Below, piece after piece: positions 34,282 to 50,714 of a DNA stretch of 64,000 nucleotides (positions within the stretch are counted from its first letter, which is position 1; every line of letters begins with the position of its first letter). Position numbers and translations under genes: made by a program. Origin of the DNA: Kluyvera genomosp. 3 (GTDB taxonomy: Bacteria > Pseudomonadota > Gammaproteobacteria > Enterobacterales > Enterobacteriaceae); assembly GCA_002211745.1 (NCBI GenBank), contig CP022114.1:4620645-4684644 (forward strand), given 5' to 3'. The notes below the pieces were generated by a model. That model saw only the letters and a program-made list of their open reading frames with translations, was not told where the DNA came from and did no database searches.

Positions 34282-35910
34282 CTAGTAATCGTCGCGCTCA
34301 TCGTCTTCATCCGGCTGCTCCAGCACGCTGTAAGCCACCGAACAGAACAGCGAGTTCAAACGCTGCATATCCCCAGCAGCGCCAGGTGCAGGGTGCTGGT
34401 TTCAATACTTTGTACGTTCTGCTGATGCAGACGATCAACGTGCGCGTGGCGTAGCGGCGGTTCAGAATACGGAAACGGTGTTTACTACGACGCAGACGGC
34501 GGGCGCTGGTGACATCGCCGGAGAAGAACACCGACATCGCCAACTGAAGGTTGCTCAGCAGCAGTTCATAGAGCGCTTCCAGCTCTTTCAGCCCTCAACC
34601 GAGAAGGCGCGGCGCGCGGCCAGCGACTTGTCGGCAATCTCGCTGCCCATCCGTTCAATGATATCGGAGGCCTGTTCAAGGTTGAGCGACATCTCGATAA
34701 TCTCCGCCCAGCGGCGGGACTCCTCTTCCGCCAGCTCGTCTTTCGGCATTCGCGCCAGGTAGAGCTTGATGGCGGTGTAGAGCACGTTGATATCATCCGC
34801 CTGTTTGCGCAGGTTTTTCTCTTCGCGCGGTTCGCCGTGCATCACCTTCTTTAGCCCGTCCAGCATCTGCTCGGTGGCATCACCAATGCGCAGCGTCTCA
34901 CGTGCGGCGTTAGCCAACGCCAGCGTGGGGGTATCAAGTGCGGTCACATCCAGATGTTTGGGCTTCAGGTGCGCTTCCAGCTCTGGCTCATCGCGGATCA
35001 GGCGTTTACAGAAGCGCGCCATTGGCTCGGCAAACGGCACCATCGCCACACAGCGGATCAGGTTGTAGAAAACGTGGAAGTAGATAACCAGTTCGGATTC
35101 CGCCAGCGGCAGCTTCTGCATGGTGGTCGCCAGCACGTGGACGAACGGCAGAATAATCAGGCTACCCACCAGCTTAAACAGCAGGCTACCCAGCGCCACA
35201 CGGCGGGCGGCGGCGTTAGCGGCGCTGTTGTTGAGCATGGCCAACAGGCCCGAACCCAGGTTGGCGCCAATCACCAGACACAGCGCCACCGGGAAGGAGA
35301 TGACCCCGGCGGTGGTCAGCGTGGCGGTCAGCAGCACGGCGGCCAGGCTCGAGTAGCTGATGATGGCGAACACGGCGCCAATCAGCGCATCCAGCAGAAT
35401 ATCACCGGTCAGCGAAGCAAAAATGACCTGCACGCCGTTGGCCTGAGTGATTGGCGTGACTGCCTGCACAATCAGCTCCAGCGCCAACAGAATCAGCCCC
35501 AGACCGATACCCACGCGGCCCAACTGCCCTTCGCGGGTTTGCTTGCGGCCCAGGAAGAAGGTGACGCCGATAAAAATCAGCAGCGGCGACAGCCACGAGA
35601 GATCGAAGGTCAGGATACGCGCCATTAGCGCGGTCCCCACGTCGGCACCAAGCACGATCACCAGCGCGGGCGTCAGGGCCACAAGATCCTGGGCAACAAA
35701 GGATGTCACCAGCATGGTGGTGGCATTGCTGCTTTGTACCAGCGCGGTAACGCCGATACCCGCACAGAAGGCGAGCGGCTTTTTCTCCACGCTGCGGCTG
35801 AGCACGGTACGCAGACGCGCGCCAAATACACGCATCACGCCGGTGCGCACAATATGGGTACCCCACACCAACAGCGCGACGGCGGAAAGCAGGTGTAGCA
35901 GAGTTAACAC
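34282..35910 (-). CDS. yjbB: Na/Pi-cotransporter-family phosphate exporter YjbB (three frameshifts)
   Basis: Inner-membrane protein with N-terminal PNaS repeats (ALVQSSNATTMLVTSFVAQD and ISYSSLAAVLLTATLTTAGV) and a C-terminal PhoU-like helical domain (IGDATEQMLDGLKKVMHGEP, EEESRRWAEIIEMSLNLEQA). In E. coli its overexpression exports phosphate. Losses in G/C runs near 34595, 34451 and 34369 shift the last 120 codons; the expected SVFFSGDVTSARRLRRSKHR and RLNSLFCSVAYSVLEQPDED are readable. Restored length is exactly 543 residues, as in E. coli. Confidence 0.93.
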
Positions 35911-36045
35911 GGAATCAGCTTCTCCTTATCGTTATAGGTTCCTGAGGTTCGTTAGACTGGCATCATGCCAGATGGCGCTGCGCTTAACAGGTAAACCGCG
36001 CTCGCGAACCTTCTTCCAGTATAAGGGTTTACACACAATAAAGAG

Positions 36046-36070
36046 ACAGGGCGCTCATAGAGCGCCCTGT
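36046..36070 (-). terminator. Terminator of metH
   Basis: ACAGGGCGCTC / GAGCGCCCTGT is an 11-bp perfect stem with a 3-base loop, followed on the minus strand by CTCTTTATT. U-tract is imperfect. Confidence 0.75.
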
Positions 36071-36101
36071 TAGTTGTAAGGAAAGATGACGATTCTGTGA
36101 A

Positions 36102-39100
36102 TCAGTCGGCATCGTAACCCAGGTTTGGTGCCAGCCAGCGCTCCACTTCCGCTACGCTCATCCCTTTACGCTGCGCGTAGTCCTCAACCTGATCGCGTTG
36201 AATCTGCGCGACCGCATAGTACTTGCTATCCGGGTGGCTGAAATACCAGCCGGAAACCGATGCACCGGGCCACATGGCGAAGGATTCCGTCAGCTTCATG
36301 CCGGTGTGGGCTTCCACGTCCAGCAGTTCCCAGATGGTGCCTTTTTCGGTGTGCTCCGGACAGGCCGGGTAGCCCGGCGCCGGGCGAATGCCCTGGTAGT
36401 TTTCGCGGATCAGCTCTTCGTTGCTCAGGTTTTCATTCGGCGCATAGCCCCAGTAAACCTTACGCACGCGCTCGTGCAGGTACTCGGCAAAGGCTTCCGC
36501 CAGGCGGTCGGCAATCGCCTTCACCATGATCTTGTTGTAATCATCGTGCTGCGCTTCAAACGCCTCGGCCAGCGCATCTTCTTCCAGCCCGCCGGTAACG
36601 GCGAAGGCACCGATATAGTCCGCTTTGCCGGAGGTTTTCGGCGCCACGAAGTCCGACAGACAGTAGTTGGCAAAACCCACTTTCTCGGTCTGCTGGCGTA
36701 GATGACGGCTCACGGTCAGCACCTGCGAACGCGTTTCATCGCGATAGATTTCCACGTCATCGCCCACGCGGTTAGCCGGGAACAGGCCAACGACGCCGCG
36801 CGGGTTGAGGGATTTCTCGGCGCTCAACTGGTCCAGCATCTCATTGGCGTCTTTGAACAGGCGCTTCGCCTCTTCCCCCACCACTTCATCTTCAAGAATG
36901 CGCGGATACTTCCCGGCCAGCGACCAGGTCATAAAGAACGGCGTCCAGTCGATATAGTTGCGCAGCGTTTCGATGCTGGCCTCGACTTCCTGCACGCCTA
37001 AACGATGTGCGACCGGCGGGGTGTAACTTTCCCAGTCAAACGCGAGATCGTTTTCCCGCGCCGCGGCTAACGTGACCGGCGGGGTACGCGGTTTCTTACG
37101 CCCGTGCTGGATACGTACGGTTTCGTACTCTTTGCGCGTACGGGCAACAAAATCGTCGCGCTGAGTGTCGGAGAGCAGCGCCGCTACCACGCCGACGGTA
37201 CGCGAAGCGTTCTGCACGTAAACCGTCGGGCCGCTGTAGTTCTGCTCAATTTTCACCGCGGTGTGCGCTTTCGACGTTGTCGCGCCGCCAATGAGCAGTG
37301 GGATGGTGAAGCCCTGACGCTCCATCTCTTTTGCCACGTTGACCATTTCATCCAGCGACGGCGTAATCAGGCCAGAGAGACCGATCAGATCCGCGTTCAC
37401 CTCTTTCGCCGTTTTGAGGATTTTATCCGCTGGCACCATCACGCCGAGATCGATAATTTCGTAGTTGTTGCACTGCAGCACCACGCCGACGATATTTTTA
37501 CCGATATCGTGCACGTCACCCTTCACCGTGGCGATAACCATCTTGCCGTTGCTGGAACCTTTCTCTTTGCTGGCCTCAATGTACGGTTCGAGGTAGGCCA
37601 CCGCCTGCTTCATTACGCGGGCCGATTTCACCACCTGCGGCAGGAACATTTTGCCCTCGCCAAACAGGTCGCCGACCACGTTCATGCCGTCCATCAGCGG
37701 CCCTTCGATCACTTCAATCGGGCGAGCGGCCTGCTGGCGCGCCTCTTCGGTGTCGAGTTCGATAAATTCGGTAATGCCCTTCACCAGCGAGTATTCGAGA
37801 CGCTTTTTCACGTCCCAGCTACGCCATTCCGCCTGCTGGGCGTTGGTAGCTTCGTCGGTTTTGCTGCCGCGGTATTTCTCGGCCAGCTCCAGCAGACGTT
37901 CGGTGCCATCTTCACGGCGGTTGAGGATCACGTCTTCAACCGCGTCGCGCAGTTCGGCGGGAAGGTCGTCGTAGATAGCCAGCTGTCCGGCGTTGACGAT
38001 GCCCATGTCCATGCCGTTGCGAATGGCGTAGTAGAGGAATACCGCATGGATAGCTTCACGTACCGGGTCGTTGCCACGGAACGAGAAGGAAACGTTAGAC
38101 ACGCCGCCGGAAATCAGCGCGTGCGGCAGCTCGCGTTTGATGTCCTCACAGGCGCCGATAAAGTCCTGCGCGTAGTTGTTGTGCTCTTCAATACCGGTGG
38201 CGACGGCGAAGATATTCGGGTCGAAGATGATGTCTTCCGGCGGGAAGCCCACCTCTTCAGTCAAAATCTTGTAGGCGCGACGGCAAATCTCAATTTTGCG
38301 TTCGCGGGTGTCGGCCTGGCCCACTTCGTCAAAAGCCATCACCACCACGGCTGCGCCGTAGCGGCGGACTTTTTTCGCATGCTCAATAAACGGCTCTACG
38401 CCCTCTTTCATCGAGATGGAGTTCACGATGCCTTTACCCTGAATGCACTTCAGCCCTTTTTCGATGACCTCCCATTTGGAGGAGTCGATCATAATCGGCA
38501 CGCGGGCGATATCCGGCTCGCCGGCAATCAGGTTGAGGAAGCGCACCATCGCCGCTTCAGCGTCGAGCATCCCCTCATCCATGTTGATATCGATAATCTG
38601 CGCGCCGCTTTCCACCTGCTGACGGGCGACATCCAGCGCTTCGCTGTATTTCTCTTCTTTAATCAGGCGCTTAAACTTCGCCGAGCCGGTGACGTTGGTA
38701 CGTTCGCCGACGTTCACAAACAGGCTGTCGTCGCCAATATTCAGCGGCTCCAGGCCGGACAGACGGCAGGAGACCGCAATCTCTGGCAGCTTACGCGGTG
38801 GCAAGCCATCCACCGCTCGGCTCATCGCCGCAATATGCTCCGGCGTGGTGCCACAGCAGCCGCCAACCACGTTGAGGAAGCCCGCTTCGGCCATTCGCGG
38901 ATTTGCGTTGCCATGGTGTCGGCGTCGAGGTCGTACTCGCCGAAAGCGTTCGGCAGGCCGGCGTTCGGGTGCGCGGTGACGTAGCATTCGGCAATGCGTG
39001 ACAGCTCCTGCACGTACTGGCGGAGCTCATCCGGGCCGAGGGCGCAGTTGAGGCCGAAAGTTAGCGCGTCGGCGTGACGCAAGGAGTTGTAGAACGCTTC

Positions 39101-39783
39101 CGTGGTTTGGCCGGAGAGCGTACGGCCAGAAGCGTCGGTAATAGTGCCGGAAATCATGATCGGCAGATCAACGCCCAGCGCTTCAAACTCTTCTTTCACC
39201 GCAAACACAGCCGCTTTGGCGTTGAGGGTGTCGAAGACGGTTTCAATCAGGATCAGGTCGCTGCCACCTTCCACCAGCGCTTTGGTGGATTCGCGATAGG
39301 CGGCCACCAGCTGATCAAAAGTAATGTTGCGATACGCCGGGTCATTGACGTCGGGCGAGATAGACGCCGTACGGTTGGTTGGGCCGAGCACGCCCGCGAC
39401 GTAGCGCGGTTTGTTCGGCGTACGCGCCGTCCATTCATCGGCCGCCGCGCGCGCCAGCTTCGCCGCCGCAAAGTTGATTTCCGCCGACAGCGATTCCATC
39501 TGGTAATCGGCCATGGCGATAGTGGTGGAGTTGAAGGTGTTGGTTTCGATAATATCCGCCCCGCCTCGAAGTAGGCGTGATGGATAGCCGCGATCACCTC
39601 CGGCTTGCTGAGCACCAGCAGGTCGTTGTTCCCCTTCAGGTCGCAAGGCCAGTCGGCGAAGCGTTCGCCGCGGAAGTCCTGCTCGCTCAGACGATAGCCC
39701 TGGATCATGGTGCCCATGCCCCCATCCAGAACCAGAATACGTTCATTTAACTGCGCACGCAGTTGCTCCACTTTGCTGCTCAC
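36102..39783 (-). CDS. metH: Cobalamin-dependent methionine synthase MetH (frameshifts near 39562 and 38895)
   Basis: Four-module enzyme transferring methyl from methyltetrahydrofolate to homocysteine through B12. It begins at a GTG (39783): [20 protein letters not shown]. The homocysteine module has zinc Cys in [14 protein letters not shown] and [12 protein letters not shown]. The folate module has [20 protein letters not shown]. The B12 module has [18 protein letters not shown] (DxHxxG with the cobalt His). The reactivation module has [14 protein letters not shown] for AdoMet. Two G-run losses break the frame, after FEAG and after IREW. Restored length is exactly 1227 residues, as in E. coli. 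Divergent from iclR. Confidence 0.97.
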
Positions 39784-39881
39784 AGGCACTCCCGACACCG
39801 CTCTACGAAATCCAGACCCAAATAGGCAATAGACCATACTGGCATAAAGCGGGGTGGCGGAAAAGAGAACAACGGTCTACA

Positions 39882-39894
39882 TGAGACATGTTCA
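39882..39894. promoter_or_regulatory. Candidate MetR site upstream of metH
   Basis: TGAG-ACATG-TTCA matches the MetR motif TGAA-N5-TTCA with one mismatch, about 100 bp upstream of metH in the metH-iclR gap. MetR activates metH in E. coli. Confidence 0.5.
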
Positions 39895-39947
39895 GCATGA
39901 CTCATCGGAGCAGTAAGACGAACGGTTGTATTATAATCAATAAAAAC

Positions 39948-39960
39948 GAAAATAATTTCC
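39948..39960. promoter_or_regulatory. Candidate IclR operator at iclR (with -10 TATAAT)
   Basis: GAAAATAATTTCC is a near-palindrome resembling the IclR site GGAAATNATTTCC, 22 bp before the iclR start. A TATAAT hexamer lies at 39932-39937. The position fits known autorepression. Confidence 0.6.
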
Positions 39961-39981
39961 ACGATACAGAAAGGAGTCGCG

Positions 39982-40809
39982 ATGGTCGCCAACGTTCCTG
40001 CAAAACGCGGTAGAAAACCCGCCCCGGCAACTGCCGCCGCCGCAACGGGCCAGGTGCAGTCGCTCACCCGCGGCCTCAAACTGTTAGAGTGGATCGCCGA
40101 ATCACACAGCAGCGTGGCGCTCACCGAGCTGGCGCAACAAGCTGGCCTTCCTAACTCCACCACGCACCGTTTACTCACCACCATGCAGCAGTTGGGCTTC
40201 GTGCGTCAGGTTGGCGAACTGGGCCATTGGGCGGTGGGCGCGCATGCGTTTATCGTCGGCAGCAGCTTCCTGCAAAGCCGTAATCTGCTGGCGATTGTGC
40301 ACCCGATTCTGCGCCAGCTGATGGAAGACTCCGGCGAGACGGTCAATCTGGCGGTGCTCGATAAGAGCGATCATCAGGCGATTATTATCGACCAGGTGCA
40401 GTGTACGCAGCTGATGCGCATGTCCGCGCCGATCGGCGGCAAGCTGCCAATGCACGCCTCCGGCGCCGGCAAAGCGTTTTTATCCCAGTTAAGTGAAGAA
40501 GAAGTCACCAGTCTACTGCACCGCAAAGGGCTGCACGCTTATACGCATGCGACGCTGGTGTCGCCGCTGCATCTGAAAGACGATTTGGCCCAGACGCGCA
40601 AGCGCGGCTATTCGTTTGACGATGAAGAGCATGCCCTGGGCCTGCGCTGCGTGGCGTCGTGCATTTATGACGAGCACCGCGAGCCGTTTGCCGCTATCTC
40701 GATTTCCGGGCCGATTTCCCGCATTACCGATGACCGCGTGACCGAGTTTGGCGCGATGGTGATTAAAGCGGCGAAAGAGGTGACGCTGGCCTACGGCGGG
40801 ATTAAGTAA
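39982..40809 (+). CDS. iclR: Glyoxylate-shunt repressor IclR
   Basis: IclR-family repressor of aceBAK, 275 residues, intact. A basic N-terminal tail (VPAKRGRKPAP) precedes the winged helix (LTRGLKLLEWIAESHSSVAL, AQQAGLPNSTTHRLLTTMQQ). The ligand domain includes SAPIGGKLPMHASGAGKAFL and GLRCVASCIYDEHREPFAAI. In E. coli glyoxylate and pyruvate tune its binding. Divergent from metH and convergent with aceK. Confidence 0.96.
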   Translation: MVANVPAKRGRKPAPATAAAATGQVQSLTRGLKLLEWIAESHSSVALTELAQQAGLPNSTTHRLLTTMQQLGFVRQVGELGHWAVGAHAFIVGSSFLQSRNLLAIVHPILRQLMEDSGETVNLAVLDKSDHQAIIIDQVQCTQLMRMSAPIGGKLPMHASGAGKAFLSQLSEEEVTSLLHRKGLHAYTHATLVSPLHLKDDLAQTRKRGYSFDDEEHALGLRCVASCIYDEHREPFAAISISGPISRITDDRVTEFGAMVIKAAKEVTLAYGGIK

Positions 40810-40810
40810 A

Positions 40811-40830
40811 CAAAATGCCCCGTTGGGCAT
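40811..40830. terminator. Small hairpin between iclR and aceK
   Basis: ATGCCC-CGTT-GGGCAT stem directly after iclR. On the minus strand it is followed by TTTGTTT, so it may end the aceBAK transcript; no T-run follows on the plus strand. Confidence 0.5.
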
Positions 40831-40835
40831 CCTCG

Positions 40836-42743
<1,908 letters not shown>

Positions 42744-42746
42744 AAA

Positions 42747-44050
42747 TCAAAACTGCGATTCTTCGGTCGAACCGGTCAGTGCGGTCACCGAGGAGGTTCC
42801 GCCCTGGATAATGGTGGTGACATTATCGAAGTAGCCGGTGCCCACCTCTTGCTGGTGAGAAACGAAGGTGTAGCCATCTTTCGCCGCCGCGAACTCTGCC
42901 TGCTGAACCTTCTCAACGTAGTGCTTCATCCCTCGCCCTGCGCGTAAGAGTGCGCCAGGTCGAACATGTTGAACCACATGCTGTGGATACCGGCCAGTGT
43001 GATGAACTGGTATTTGTAGCCCATGTCAGACAGCTGCTGCTGGAAGCTGGCGATGGTTTTGTCGTCCAGCTTTTTCTGCCAGTTGAACGACGGCGAGCAG
43101 TTGTAGGCCAGCAGTTTGCCAGGATATTTCGCGTGGATAGCATCGGCAAAGCGCTTCGCCAGTTCCAGGTCCGGCGTGGAGGTTTCACACCACACCAGGT
43201 CGGCGTACGGCGCGTACGCCAGGCCACGGCTGATAGCCTGCTCAATGCCTGCGCGAGTACGGTAGAAACCTTCACTGGTGCGCTCGCCGGTAATGAAGTC
43301 GCTATCGTACGGGTCGCAGTCGGAGGTGATAAGGTCCGCCGCGTCGGCATCGGTACGGGCAATCAGCAGGGTCGGTACGCCCATGACATCAGCCGCCAGG
43401 CGCGCGGCGACCAGTTTCTGAACCGCTTCCTGCGTGGGCACCAGCACTTTGCCGCCCATATGACCGCATTTCTTCACCGACGCCAGCTGATCTTCAAAGT
43501 GTACCGCCGCTGCACCGGCCGCAATCATCGATTTCATCAGTTCAAAGGCGTTCAGCACCCCGCCGAAACCCGCTTCCGCATCGGCAACGATCGGCAGGAA
43601 ATAATCAACGTAGCGCGGATCGTTTGGCTCGATACCGTTCGCCCACTGGATCTGATCCGCACGGCGGAAAGTGTTGTTGATCCGATCGACCACCGCAGGC
43701 ACTGAGTTCGCAGGATAGAGCGATTGATCCGGGTACATGCTGGAAGCCAGGTTCGCGTCCGCCGCGACCTGCCAGCCAGAGAGGTAAATCGCCTCAATGC
43801 CCGCCTTCGCCTGCTGTAACGCCTGGCCGCCGGTCAGCGCGCCAAGGCTGTTAACGTAGCCCTTTTTCGCTTCACCGTGCAGCAGGCGCCACATTCTGGC
43901 CGCGCCCAACTGCGCCAGCGTACACTCCGGGTTGACCGAACCGCGCAGTTTCACCACTTCCTCCGCGCTGTACGGGCGCTTGATGCCTTCCCAACGTGGC
44001 TGCGTCCATTCTTGTTGTAATGCTTCGATTTGTTGAGTACGAGTTTTCAT
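42747..44050 (-). CDS. aceA: Isocitrate lyase (frameshift near 42933)
   Basis: Splits isocitrate into glyoxylate and succinate. Start [20 protein letters not shown] at 44050. Catalytic Cys loop [19 protein letters not shown], metal-binding DADAGFGG-type stretch ([19 protein letters not shown]) and ERTSEGFYR are present. A G run near 42933 is one base short after AYAQGEG-type sequence (HSYAQGEG), and the end reads [20 protein letters not shown] ... TGSTEESQF. Restored length is exactly 434 residues, as in E. coli. Second gene of aceBAK, 31 bp after aceB. Confidence 0.97.
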
Positions 44051-44081
44051 GTGCAGATGCTCCATATTGTTATGTGGTGAA

Positions 44082-45683
44082 TTACGCCAGCAGGCGGTAG
44101 CCCGGCAGGGTCAGGAAGTCGATCAGTTCGTCGGAAGTGGTGATTTGCTCCATCAGACGCGCGGCATCGTCAAAACGGCCGCCGTTGAAGCGGGCTTCGC
44201 CCAGCTCGCCTTTAATCACCTGCAGTTCTTCCGCCAGCATCTGGCGGAACAGCGGCTTGGTTACCGGTTTGCCGTTGCTGAGGGTTTTCTGGTGATGGAT
44301 CCACTGCCAGATAGAGGTACGGGAGATTTCGGCGGTGGCCGCATCTTCCATCAGGCCATAAATCGGTACGCAGCCGTTGCCGGAGATCCACGCCTCGATG
44401 TACTGGACCGCCACGCGAATATTGGCGCGCATCCCCTCTTCGGTGCGTTCACCGTCGCACGGTGCCAGCAGTTGTTCTGCGGTAATCGGCGCGTCGGTGG
44501 CGCGGGAAACAGAAAGCTGGTTCGGGCGATCGCCCAGCACCTCGTTAAACACCGCCATGGCAGTATCAGCAAGACCAGGATGGGCAACCCAGGTACCGTC
44601 ATGGCCGTTATTGGCTTCCAGTGATTTATCCGCCTTCACCTTATTCAGCACCTGCGCGTTGCGCTCGGCATCTTTGTGCGGGATAAACGCCGCCATGCCG
44701 CCCATCGCGAACGCGCCGCGCTTGTGACAGGTTTTAATCAACAGCCGTGAATAGGCGCTGAGGAACGGTTTATCCATGGTGACGACCTGACGATCCGGCA
44801 AAACGCGGTCCGGGTGATTCTTCAACGTTTTGATATAGCTGAAGATGTAATCCCAACGGCCACAGTTCAGGCCAACAATATGGTCACACAGGGCGTGGAG
44901 AATTTCGTCCATCTGGAACACGGCCGGCAGGGTTTCAATCAGCAGCGTGGCTTTGATGGTCCCGCGCGGCAGGTTGAAGCGATCTTCGGCATAGCAGAAC
45001 ACATCGTTCCACCAGGCCGCTTCCTGCCACGCCTGGGTTTTCGGCAGGTAGAAATAGGGGCCGCTACCTTTGGCTAACAGCGCTTTATGGTTGTGGAAAA
45101 AGTACAGCGCAAAGTCAAACAGGCTGCCCGGAATGGCTTCACCGCGCCAGGTGACGTGTTTTTCCGGCAGGTGCAGGCCGCGTACGCGACAGACCAGCAC
45201 CGCGGGGTTCGGCTTGAGCTGATAGATTTTTCCCGCTTCGTTGGTGTAGCTGATGGTGCCATTGACCGCGTCACGCAGGTTGATCTGCCCTTCGATCACT
45301 TTGTTCCAGTCCGGCGCTAATGAGTCTTCAAAATCGGCCATGAACACTTTGACGTTAGCGTTCAGGGCGTTGATCACCATTTTGCGTTCAACGGGGCCGG
45401 TAATTTCAACGCGGCGGTCCTGCAGATCGGCTGGAATGCCGCGTATCTGCCAATTGCCATTACGAATGGAATCGGTTTCCGAAATAAAATCTGGCAGCTT
45501 GCCGTCGTCAATATCCTGTTGCTGCTGAATGCGCGCTGCCAGCAGCTTATTGCGTTTTGGCGTAAATCGGGTCACGAGTTCGGTCAGAAATTCCACCGCT
45601 TCCGCAGTTAAAACCTGCTGTTCCTGCTCGCCATAAGGCTTCAGAAAAGCCAGTTCATCGGTTGTTGTGGCTTGTTGTGTCAT
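44082..45683 (-). CDS. aceB: Malate synthase A
   Basis: Condenses glyoxylate and acetyl-CoA to malate. 533 residues, intact, same length as E. coli. Characteristic blocks are [72 protein letters not shown] and [20 protein letters not shown]. First gene of aceBAK, with an IclR operator upstream. Confidence 0.98.
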   Translation of the reverse strand: MTQQATTTDELAFLKPYGEQEQQVLTAEAVEFLTELVTRFTPKRNKLLAARIQQQQDIDDGKLPDFISETDSIRNGNWQIRGIPADLQDRRVEITGPVERKMVINALNANVKVFMADFEDSLAPDWNKVIEGQINLRDAVNGTISYTNEAGKIYQLKPNPAVLVCRVRGLHLPEKHVTWRGEAIPGSLFDFALYFFHNHKALLAKGSGPYFYLPKTQAWQEAAWWNDVFCYAEDRFNLPRGTIKATLLIETLPAVFQMDEILHALCDHIVGLNCGRWDYIFSYIKTLKNHPDRVLPDRQVVTMDKPFLSAYSRLLIKTCHKRGAFAMGGMAAFIPHKDAERNAQVLNKVKADKSLEANNGHDGTWVAHPGLADTAMAVFNEVLGDRPNQLSVSRATDAPITAEQLLAPCDGERTEEGMRANIRVAVQYIEAWISGNGCVPIYGLMEDAATAEISRTSIWQWIHHQKTLSNGKPVTKPLFRQMLAEELQVIKGELGEARFNGGRFDDAARLMEQITTSDELIDFLTLPGYRLLA

Positions 45684-45792
45684 GGTGCAGCTCCTCGTGA
45701 GTGATCCGAATAGTTTCCCCGTCAGGTGAGCGGACGATCGTTGTGTAGTTTTCGCTCAACGTTTTTAAGCCTAATCAATAAAATTAAAAAAA

Positions 45793-45807
45793 CAAAAACA
45801 ATTTCCA
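45793..45807 (-). promoter_or_regulatory. IclR operator of aceBAK
   Basis: On the minus strand TGGAAATTGTTTTTG, which I recall as the IclR box of the E. coli aceB promoter, about 110 bp upstream of aceB in an AT-rich region. Confidence 0.8.
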
Positions 45808-45887
45808 TTTTTAAATTAAAATAATTACAAGACATTGATTAGATTAGAATTAAAAATTTATGGTTGTATGGGGTGTATTTCGGAAAC

Positions 45888-45912
45888 AAAAAAGGCACCC
45901 GAAGGTGCCTGA
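45888..45912 (-). terminator. Terminator of metA
   Basis: AGGCACC / GGTGCCT stem with TTCG tetraloop followed by TTTTTGTTT on the minus strand. Confidence 0.9.
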
Positions 45913-45954
45913 TTGAGCATGCTGAAACGCTTTAGGATCGTGAAGAGTAGCGGA

Positions 45955-46883
45955 TCAATCCAACGTTGGATTCATATTCCGCAGATCGTATGGCGTGATC
46001 TGGTAGACGTAGTAGTTGAGCCAGTTCGCAAACAGAAGGTTACCGTGGCTACGCCAGGTGGCACGCGGTTTGTTTTGTGGGTCATCTTTGGGAAGTAGTT
46101 ATAGGGCACTTCCGGACTCAGGCCGGCATCCACATCGCGGAAATATTCACTCGCCAGAGTATGAGCATCGTATTCCGGATGGCCCGTCACGAAGGCAATA
46201 CGTTTATCTTTGCTGGCAAACAGATAGGCGTCGCCGTCAGCGGTTTCCGCGAGGATTTCCAGGTCGGTAAAATCACGAATCAGCTTCGCAGGGAAGTCGG
46301 CGTAGCGCGAATGGGGCGCCAGGAAAGAATCATCAAAACCGCGGGTTAGCAGGGCATGAGGATGCAGAATATGATGCTCATAGACACCGGAAAGCTTGTC
46401 GTCGCGGGTTTGCTTAGGAATCCCGTACAGAATATTCAGCGCGGCTTGTACCGCCCAACAGACAAACAGCGTCGATGTGACGTGATCTTTAGCCCACTCC
46501 AGCACCTGCTGAATCTGCGGCCAGTAGGCAACATCATTAAATTCGACCAGGCCCAGCGGCGCGCCGGTGACGATCAGACCATCGAAGTTCTGGTCGCGAA
46601 TGTCGTCGAAATTACAGTAAAAGTTGTTCAAATGCTCAGTTGGCGTATTACGCGATTCACGCGCATCAATACGCAGTAGCTGAATATCCAGCTGTAGCGG
46701 AGAGTTTGACAGCAGACGTAAGAACTGGTTTTCTGTCTCTATCTTTTTTGGCATCAGGTTCAGGATCAGCACCTTCAGAGGACGAATTTCCTGACCTGTA
46801 GCACGCGACGTGGTCATCACAAAGACGTTCTCATCACGCAAGAACTTGACGGCTGGTAGCTCGTCCTGCACCCGAATCGGCAT
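45955..46883 (-). CDS. metA: Homoserine O-succinyltransferase MetA (frameshift near 46092)
   Basis: First step of methionine synthesis, transferring succinyl from CoA to homoserine. Start [20 protein letters not shown]. Nucleophile Cys in [15 protein letters not shown], His in [13 protein letters not shown] (catalytic dyad) and Glu in the same block. An A run near 46092 is one base short after NYFPK; the other frame gives [20 protein letters not shown] and the tail RNMNPTLD. Restored length is exactly 309 residues, as in E. coli. Upstream MetJ boxes. Confidence 0.97.
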
Positions 46884-46910
46884 AACCTTATTACCTCACA
46901 GCATACGTAT

Positions 46911-46934
46911 AAACGTTTAGACATCCAGACACCT
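46911..46934. promoter_or_regulatory. Tandem MetJ (met box) operator of metA
   Basis: Three contiguous 8-mers AAACGTTT, AGACATCC and AGACACCT, each 6 of 8 to the met box AGACGTCT, located 28-51 bp upstream of metA. MetJ dimers bind such tandem arrays cooperatively with AdoMet. Confidence 0.8.
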
Positions 46935-47042
46935 AACGATACCCAGAATTCAGTGAAATGTCGAGTCTGCATGTTAAAGGTGAGAAAGTTTCAATTACGA
47001 TTGCGGTAGAATGCGGAAACGATTCGAAAGGGAGTAAATGAA

Positions 47043-47494
47043 GTGATTATTCGACGTTCTCAGCGCCATGAAGGCGAACGATTAGTGGAAATATGGTGTC
47101 GTTCGGTGGATGCGACGCATGATTTCTTGTCCGCGCAGGATAGAGCGGAGATTGAGGTACAGGTACGGACATTTTTACCTGAAGCGCCGCTTTGGGTGGC
47201 GACAGACGCAAATGATGTGCCTTTAGCATTTATGCTGCTGTCAGAGCACCATCTGGAGGCACTGTTTGTCGATCCGGATGCTCGGGGTACCGGGTGGGAC
47301 GAAAGCTGGTTGAACATGCGTTATCGCTGATCCCCGACCTGACCACCGACGTGAACGAGCAGAATGAGCAGGCGGTAGGGTTCTACCAGAAGATGGGGTT
47401 TGTTGTGACCGGACGGTCAGAGACGGACGATCATGGGAGACCTTATCCACTGCTGCATTTACGTTATTGTGGTGCATCAGCGGAGTCGGCGTAA
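47043..47494 (+). CDS. yjaB: GNAT-family N-acetyltransferase YjaB (frameshift near 47298)
   Basis: Acetyl-CoA-binding GNAT protein. The in-frame start is the GTG at 47043 (IIRRSQRHEGERLVEIWCRS follows). Motif A is split by a lost G near 47298: LEALFVDPDARGTG / VGRKLVEHALSLIPDL. Then NEQNEQAVGFYQKMGFVVTG (motif B). Restored length is about 150 residues (E. coli 147). Natural substrate unknown. Divergent from metA. Confidence 0.87.
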
Positions 47495-47503
47495 CATGCC
47501 TAA

Positions 47504-47533
47504 TCCGGGCGACCAGAGCAGCTGTCGCCCGGG
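47504..47533. repeat. Palindrome between yjaB and the rrn operon
   Basis: CCGGGCGAC / GTCGCCCGG, 9-bp inverted repeat with a 10-base loop, ten bases after yjaB. It may be the yjaB transcript end. Confidence 0.6.
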
Positions 47534-47562
47534 ATTTCACTGCATTTTCATTTCGCACAGAC

Positions 47563-47593
47563 GCAAAAAAGCCCATCCGTCAGGATGGGCTTC
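47563..47593 (-). terminator. Terminator of the rRNA operon
   Basis: AAGCCCATCC / GGATGGGCTT stem followed on the minus strand by TTTTTTGCG, just beyond 5S rRNA. Confidence 0.92.
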
Positions 47594-47604
47594 TTCACTA
47601 ATTG

Positions 47605-47724
47605 ATGCCTGGCAGTTCCCTACTCTCGCATGGGGAGACCCCACACTACCATCGGCGCTACGGCGTTTCACTTCTGAGTTCGGCATGGGGTCAGGTGGGA
47701 CCACCGCGCTACAGCCGCCAGGCA
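47605..47724 (-). rRNA. rrf: 5S ribosomal RNA
   Basis: 120 bases matching the enterobacterial 5S sequence, from TGCCTGGCGGC to TGCCAGGCAT, with the internal CCATGCCGAACTCAGAAGTG block. Confidence 0.97.
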
Positions 47725-47814
47725 AATTCTGTTTATCAGACCGCTTTGTGCGTTCTGATGTTATCTGTATCAGGCTGAATATCTGTCTCTTCGCCAAAAC
47801 ATCTTCGGCGTTGT

Positions 47815-50714
<2,900 letters not shown>

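Noticed and set aside
37104-38984. A 626-codon open frame on the plus strand opposite metH, and similar long frames opposite dusA, plsB, pgi and purH
   Set aside because: They are mirror frames of GC-rich conserved genes, have no recognisable domains and lie fully inside genes whose products are certain.
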